64,000 nt of DNA from Bacteroidota bacterium (lineage in GTDB: Bacteria > Bacteroidota > Bacteroidia > Cytophagales > Cytophagaceae): positions 316,415 to 380,414 of the forward strand of contig JAEWYS010000020.1 of the NCBI GenBank assembly GCA_023458555.1, read 5' to 3'. The position numbers were made by a program, and so were the translations under genes. Below are positions 61,534-64,000 of this stretch, in pieces. The first letter of the stretch is position 1. Each line of letters opens with the position of its first letter. The notes beneath the pieces are model-generated. The model ran no database searches. It saw only the letters and a program-made list of their open reading frames with translations, and had not been told where the DNA came from.

Positions 61534-62394
61534 ATGGCTTTTCTGGAACTGAACAATGTGAGCAAAGGATATGGTACCGGCAGTAAGCGTACCTCCGTGC
61601 TGAAAAATATAAACCTGCATGTGGAGGAAGGAGAGTTTCTGGCGATTGTGGGCTATAGCGGAAGCGGTAAATCAACGTTGATCAATCTGATCAACGGACT
61701 GATCAGGCCGGATGAAGGACAGGTTTTGCTGAACGGCAAACCAGTTCTTGAGCCGGGGCCGGACAGAGGTGTCGTTTTTCAGAATTACTCATTGCTTCCC
61801 TGGCTGACGGTCTATGGTAATGTGCTTATGGCGGTAGAAAAGGTTTTTCCTCAATGGACAAAAAAGCAGCGGGAAGATCATGTGAAAAAATATATTCATA
61901 TGGTCAATCTGCAACACGCTATGGACAAACGCCCTTCCGAGCTTTCCGGCGGAATGAAACAACGTGTATCTGTGGCCAGAGCACTGGCAATGAATCCTTC
62001 TGTTTTATTGCTCGATGAGCCGCTGAGCGCACTGGACGCTCTTACACGCGGTACATTGCAGACGGAGTTGCAGCGAATCTGGAGTGAAGAAAAGAAAACG
62101 GTTATCATGATTACCAATGATGTGGATGAAAGCGTTCTGCTTGCAGATCGTATTGTGCCTCTCAATCCCGGTCCTGATGCCACTCTTGGCCCTGCTTTTC
62201 CGGTTTCCCTTCCGAGACCCCGGAACAAAACCGGATTGAATAATAATCCGGAGTTTAAAAAAGTCAGAAATGCTGTAACGGCTTATCTGATTGAGGCTGG
62301 AGAAACCCGAAAGCAGAAGAGTTCGGGCGCTTATGTGCTGCCGGATTTACGTCCGGTCGATTTGAGAGTAGGAAACAGTGTTTTTTTTAAATAA
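61534..62394 (+). CDS. nrtC: Nitrate ABC transporter ATP-binding protein (NrtC-like)
   Basis: 286 residues. Walker A GYSGSGKST (40-48), Q-loop VVFQNYSLLPW, signature LSGGM (137-141), Walker B LLLDEP (158-163). The switch position normally occupied by His in THD is Asn195 (ITNDVDES). Unlike cyanobacterial NrtC, there is no C-terminal NrtA-like domain, only a ~70-residue tail. It should pair with the next ATPase, NrtD, below NrtB. With the H-loop substitution, the ATP site formed by its own Walker motifs is probably weakened. Confidence 0.92.
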   Translation: MAFLELNNVSKGYGTGSKRTSVLKNINLHVEEGEFLAIVGYSGSGKSTLINLINGLIRPDEGQVLLNGKPVLEPGPDRGVVFQNYSLLPWLTVYGNVLMAVEKVFPQWTKKQREDHVKKYIHMVNLQHAMDKRPSELSGGMKQRVSVARALAMNPSVLLLDEPLSALDALTRGTLQTELQRIWSEEKKTVIMITNDVDESVLLADRIVPLNPGPDATLGPAFPVSLPRPRNKTGLNNNPEFKKVRNAVTAYLIEAGETRKQKSSGAYVLPDLRPVDLRVGNSVFFK

Positions 62395-62402
62395 AACAGA
62401 TC

Positions 62403-63188
62403 ATGGTAGCGAATGAACAAAGAATGATGCTCAACTGCATCGATCTTGCAAAAGTATATCCTTCAAAGAAGGGAGATTTTACAGTGCTGAGTGATTTTAA
62501 TCTGAAAGTCAGTCAGGGGGAGTTTGTATCCATCATCGGGCACTCCGGTTGCGGCAAGTCGACGGTGCTTTCCATGATTGCCGGACTAAATGAAATTTCC
62601 CGTGGCGGAATTGTTCTGGATGGGAAGCATATCGCCGGTCCCGGCCCGGACCGGGGAGTGGTTTTCCAGTCACCGTGTCTTTTTCCCTGGATGACGGCAC
62701 TGGAAAATGTGCTGCTTGGAGTAAAGAAAGTTTTCCCGCATGCTACCAGAAAGCAGGCCGATGATATTGCCAGGTATTATCTGGATAAAGTTGGTCTGGG
62801 TGATGCTTTTCATAAACGAGCAGGAGAGTTGTCCAATGGCATGCAGCAACGGGTCGGAATAGCAAGGGCTTTTGCTCTGAAACCTAAAATACTGCTGCTG
62901 GATGAACCTTTCGGAATGCTTGACAGCCTTACCAAAAGCGAATTGCAGGAAGTATTGATGGAGGTCTGGACAAAAGAAAAGATTACGGCTATTATGGTTA
63001 CCCATGATGTAGACGAAGCAATATTTTTATCCGATCGGGTTATTATGATGACGGGCGGACCATTTGCAAAAGTTGGCGATGTGCTTTCCATATATCTGGA
63101 AAGACCGCGTGAACGAAAAGCTGTACTGGCGCATCCGGACTACTATGATCTGAGAGGGCATCTTATTGATTTTCTTGAACAGCACTAG
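62403..63188 (+). CDS. nrtD: Nitrate ABC transporter ATP-binding protein (NrtD-like)
   Basis: 261 residues, starting 8 nt after nrtC. Walker A GHSGCGKST (46-54), Q-loop VVFQSPCLFPW, Walker B LLLDEPF with Asp167/Glu168, switch His201 in MVTHDVDEA. The signature is LSNGM (143-147) instead of LSGGQ. The C-terminus is short. It pairs with NrtC. It is the last recognisable gene of the transport operon; the terminator at 63283 follows after 94 nt. Confidence 0.94.
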   Translation: MVANEQRMMLNCIDLAKVYPSKKGDFTVLSDFNLKVSQGEFVSIIGHSGCGKSTVLSMIAGLNEISRGGIVLDGKHIAGPGPDRGVVFQSPCLFPWMTALENVLLGVKKVFPHATRKQADDIARYYLDKVGLGDAFHKRAGELSNGMQQRVGIARAFALKPKILLLDEPFGMLDSLTKSELQEVLMEVWTKEKITAIMVTHDVDEAIFLSDRVIMMTGGPFAKVGDVLSIYLERPRERKAVLAHPDYYDLRGHLIDFLEQH

Positions 63189-63282
63189 GTTTGAGTTGCT
63201 AATGCTGCAGCTTTTCGGGATAGAGAATATCTGTTTTTTTTGGTAGAATGCTTCGTTTGGGAGCAGGTTAGTTATAATGGTT

Positions 63283-63310
63283 GCCCGGATTGAATGATCC
63301 GGGCTTTTTT
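63283..63310 (+). terminator. Terminator at the end of the nrt operon
   Basis: GCCCGGAT and ATCCGGGC form a perfect 8 bp stem around TGAATG, followed by six T. It is also just past the 3' end of the convergent CHU_C gene. Confidence 0.88.
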
Positions 63311-63314
63311 CAGA

Positions 63315-63419
63315 TCAATAGGAGCTTTTCAATTCTATCCAGCCCTCATAATGCTGATTTAAAAGCTTATCGTAGATTCGGTAAAAGTAAATACCGTCAT
63401 TCTCTCTTTTCCCCGGCTA
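63315..63419 (-). pseudogene. Severed C-terminal part of the CHU_C domain (behind in-frame TAG)
   Basis: The frame of the CHU_C gene meets TAG at 63417-63419, then continues for 33 codons (PGKRENDGIYFYRIYDKLLN, then QHYEGWIELKSSY) to TGA at 63315. The extension is exactly what a complete CHU_C domain ends with, and the TAG stands where the family usually has Trp. A single G-to-A change of TGG explains it. If not suppressed, the sorting domain is truncated. Confidence 0.7.
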
Positions 63420-64000
63420 GGAACTGGTATACGAATCATTTGCATAAACCCGTTTCCCCCACCGGTTGTATATTTCCACCTGAAAGCTTCTGGGTATTTC
63501 GGATCGAATCAAAAACGCGTCATTTCTGCTATCGCCGTTAGGTGTAACCAGATTAGGAATAAAAGGCCGGCAATCCACCGATTCGATCATGACCGAATCG
63601 GATGCTATAAAGCACTGATTGAACGCTTTGATGGTATATATCCCGGAAGCGCTTACGGTCAGTGATGAGCTGTTGGCAGCACCATTCCATGAGCTGCTAT
63701 CAGCATTGTTTATTTCGGCGGTTATTACTGCTTCGGTGCCTTCACAAATAGTCTGCTGATTTGTGAGCTTAATTTCCGGTGGGTGGATCAGCGAGATACT
63801 GATGCGGTCATCCACCGGACACTGTTCTTTCGTCACGGCATTTAAGAAGTATTCGCCGGCTTTATTGACAGTAATGGATGCGCTTGTCTCTCCGGTATTC
63901 CAACGAAAACGGTCATAGTTTTCCACTCTTGATACGTGCAGGGTAAGCTCAGCTCCCTGGCAAAGCGATGTGCCCTGATCCGACTGGATAATTATTTCCG
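63417..64000 (-). CDS. CHU_C (gliding-motility type) surface protein, 5' end outside window, truncated by amber codon
   Basis: The frame is open to the right edge, so the start lies outside; the GTG at 63926 is internal. Visible parts are two Ig/PKD-like repeats (SLCQGAELTLHV to AGEYFLNAV, then EIKLTNQQTICEGTEAVITAEI to GIYTIKAFNQC), then the CHU_C domain beginning FIPNLVTPNGDSRNDAFLI with IYNRWGKRVYANDSYTSS. CHU_C is the type B T9SS sorting domain of large adhesins and SprB-like proteins. The frame stops inside the domain at TAG 63417, before its last strands. It converges on the nrt operon. Confidence 0.8.
   Translation of the reverse strand, partial: EIIIQSDQGTSLCQGAELTLHVSRVENYDRFRWNTGETSASITVNKAGEYFLNAVTKEQCPVDDRISISLIHPPEIKLTNQQTICEGTEAVITAEINNADSSSWNGAANSSSLTVSASGIYTIKAFNQCFIASDSVMIESVDCRPFIPNLVTPNGDSRNDAFLIRSEIPRSFQVEIYNRWGKRVYANDSYTSS

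Overview
The window looks like a chromosomal segment of a Bacteroidota bacterium, most likely from the Cytophagales side of the phylum. Several T9SS cargo proteins carry C-terminal sorting domains, the T9SS protein PorT is encoded, and there is a CHU_C (gliding-motility type) domain at the right edge. Promoters fit the Bacteroidota pattern TTTG-N19/20-TAnnTTTG, usually 36-43 nt before the ATG, and Shine-Dalgarno sites are weak or absent. A bacillithiol-type YtxJ redoxin, a fused E1 alpha-beta dehydrogenase and a MoaC-MogA fusion also fit this phylum. Assignment to a genus is not possible from this sequence alone.

Layout. 1-3.1 kb: end of a large T9SS-secreted beta-helix protein. 3.2-7.7 kb: an accessory-looking segment bounded by a 43-44 bp direct repeat that contains the terminator of tRNA-Glu(UUC). 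It holds a frameshifted gene relic, a lipoprotein GH3 glucosidase, palindromic repeats and the 5' stump of an IS1595-type transposase. 7.9-29.7 kb: mostly core genes, namely gapA, an XRE regulator with a divergent small ORF, an M16 peptidase with ispF, fused 2-oxoacid dehydrogenase E1, a small secreted-protein/YtxJ operon, lipA, lpd, fabG, a VWA membrane protein, ruvX-def, a CtpA protease, gcvP and ubiE-porT. Four of these (E1, lipA, lpd, gcvP) serve lipoate-dependent complexes. 29.8-37 kb: an AT-rich secreted-protein region with two convergent paralogous T9SS proteins and a three-gene cassette (trimeric-fibre-like protein, lipoprotein, T9SS lipase). 37-47.4 kb: acyl-CoA ligase, Pmp3/YqaE, YceI, Prc protease, a lone receiver protein and two overlapping YwqK/MORN-repeat secreted proteins.

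47.4-63.2 kb is a coherent nitrate/nitrite assimilation region. A leftward operon nirB-nirD-moaCB-moeA, probably continuing into nadE, encodes nitrite reductase and late molybdenum-cofactor steps. A divergent NarX-like kinase, whose periplasmic P-box matches the nitrate-binding box of E. coli NarX, and a NarL-type regulator follow. They are succeeded by an outer-membrane barrel and nrtA-nrtB-nrtC-nrtD. Repeated TACGTA-centred elements lie upstream of both nirB and the porin/nrt genes, a plausible shared operator. No nitrate reductase gene is present in the window.

The right edge carries the C-terminal part of a CHU_C-domain protein with an in-frame amber codon at the usual Trp position, followed by 33 intact in-frame codons. 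No CRISPR array, rRNA, complete insertion sequence or integrase is visible.
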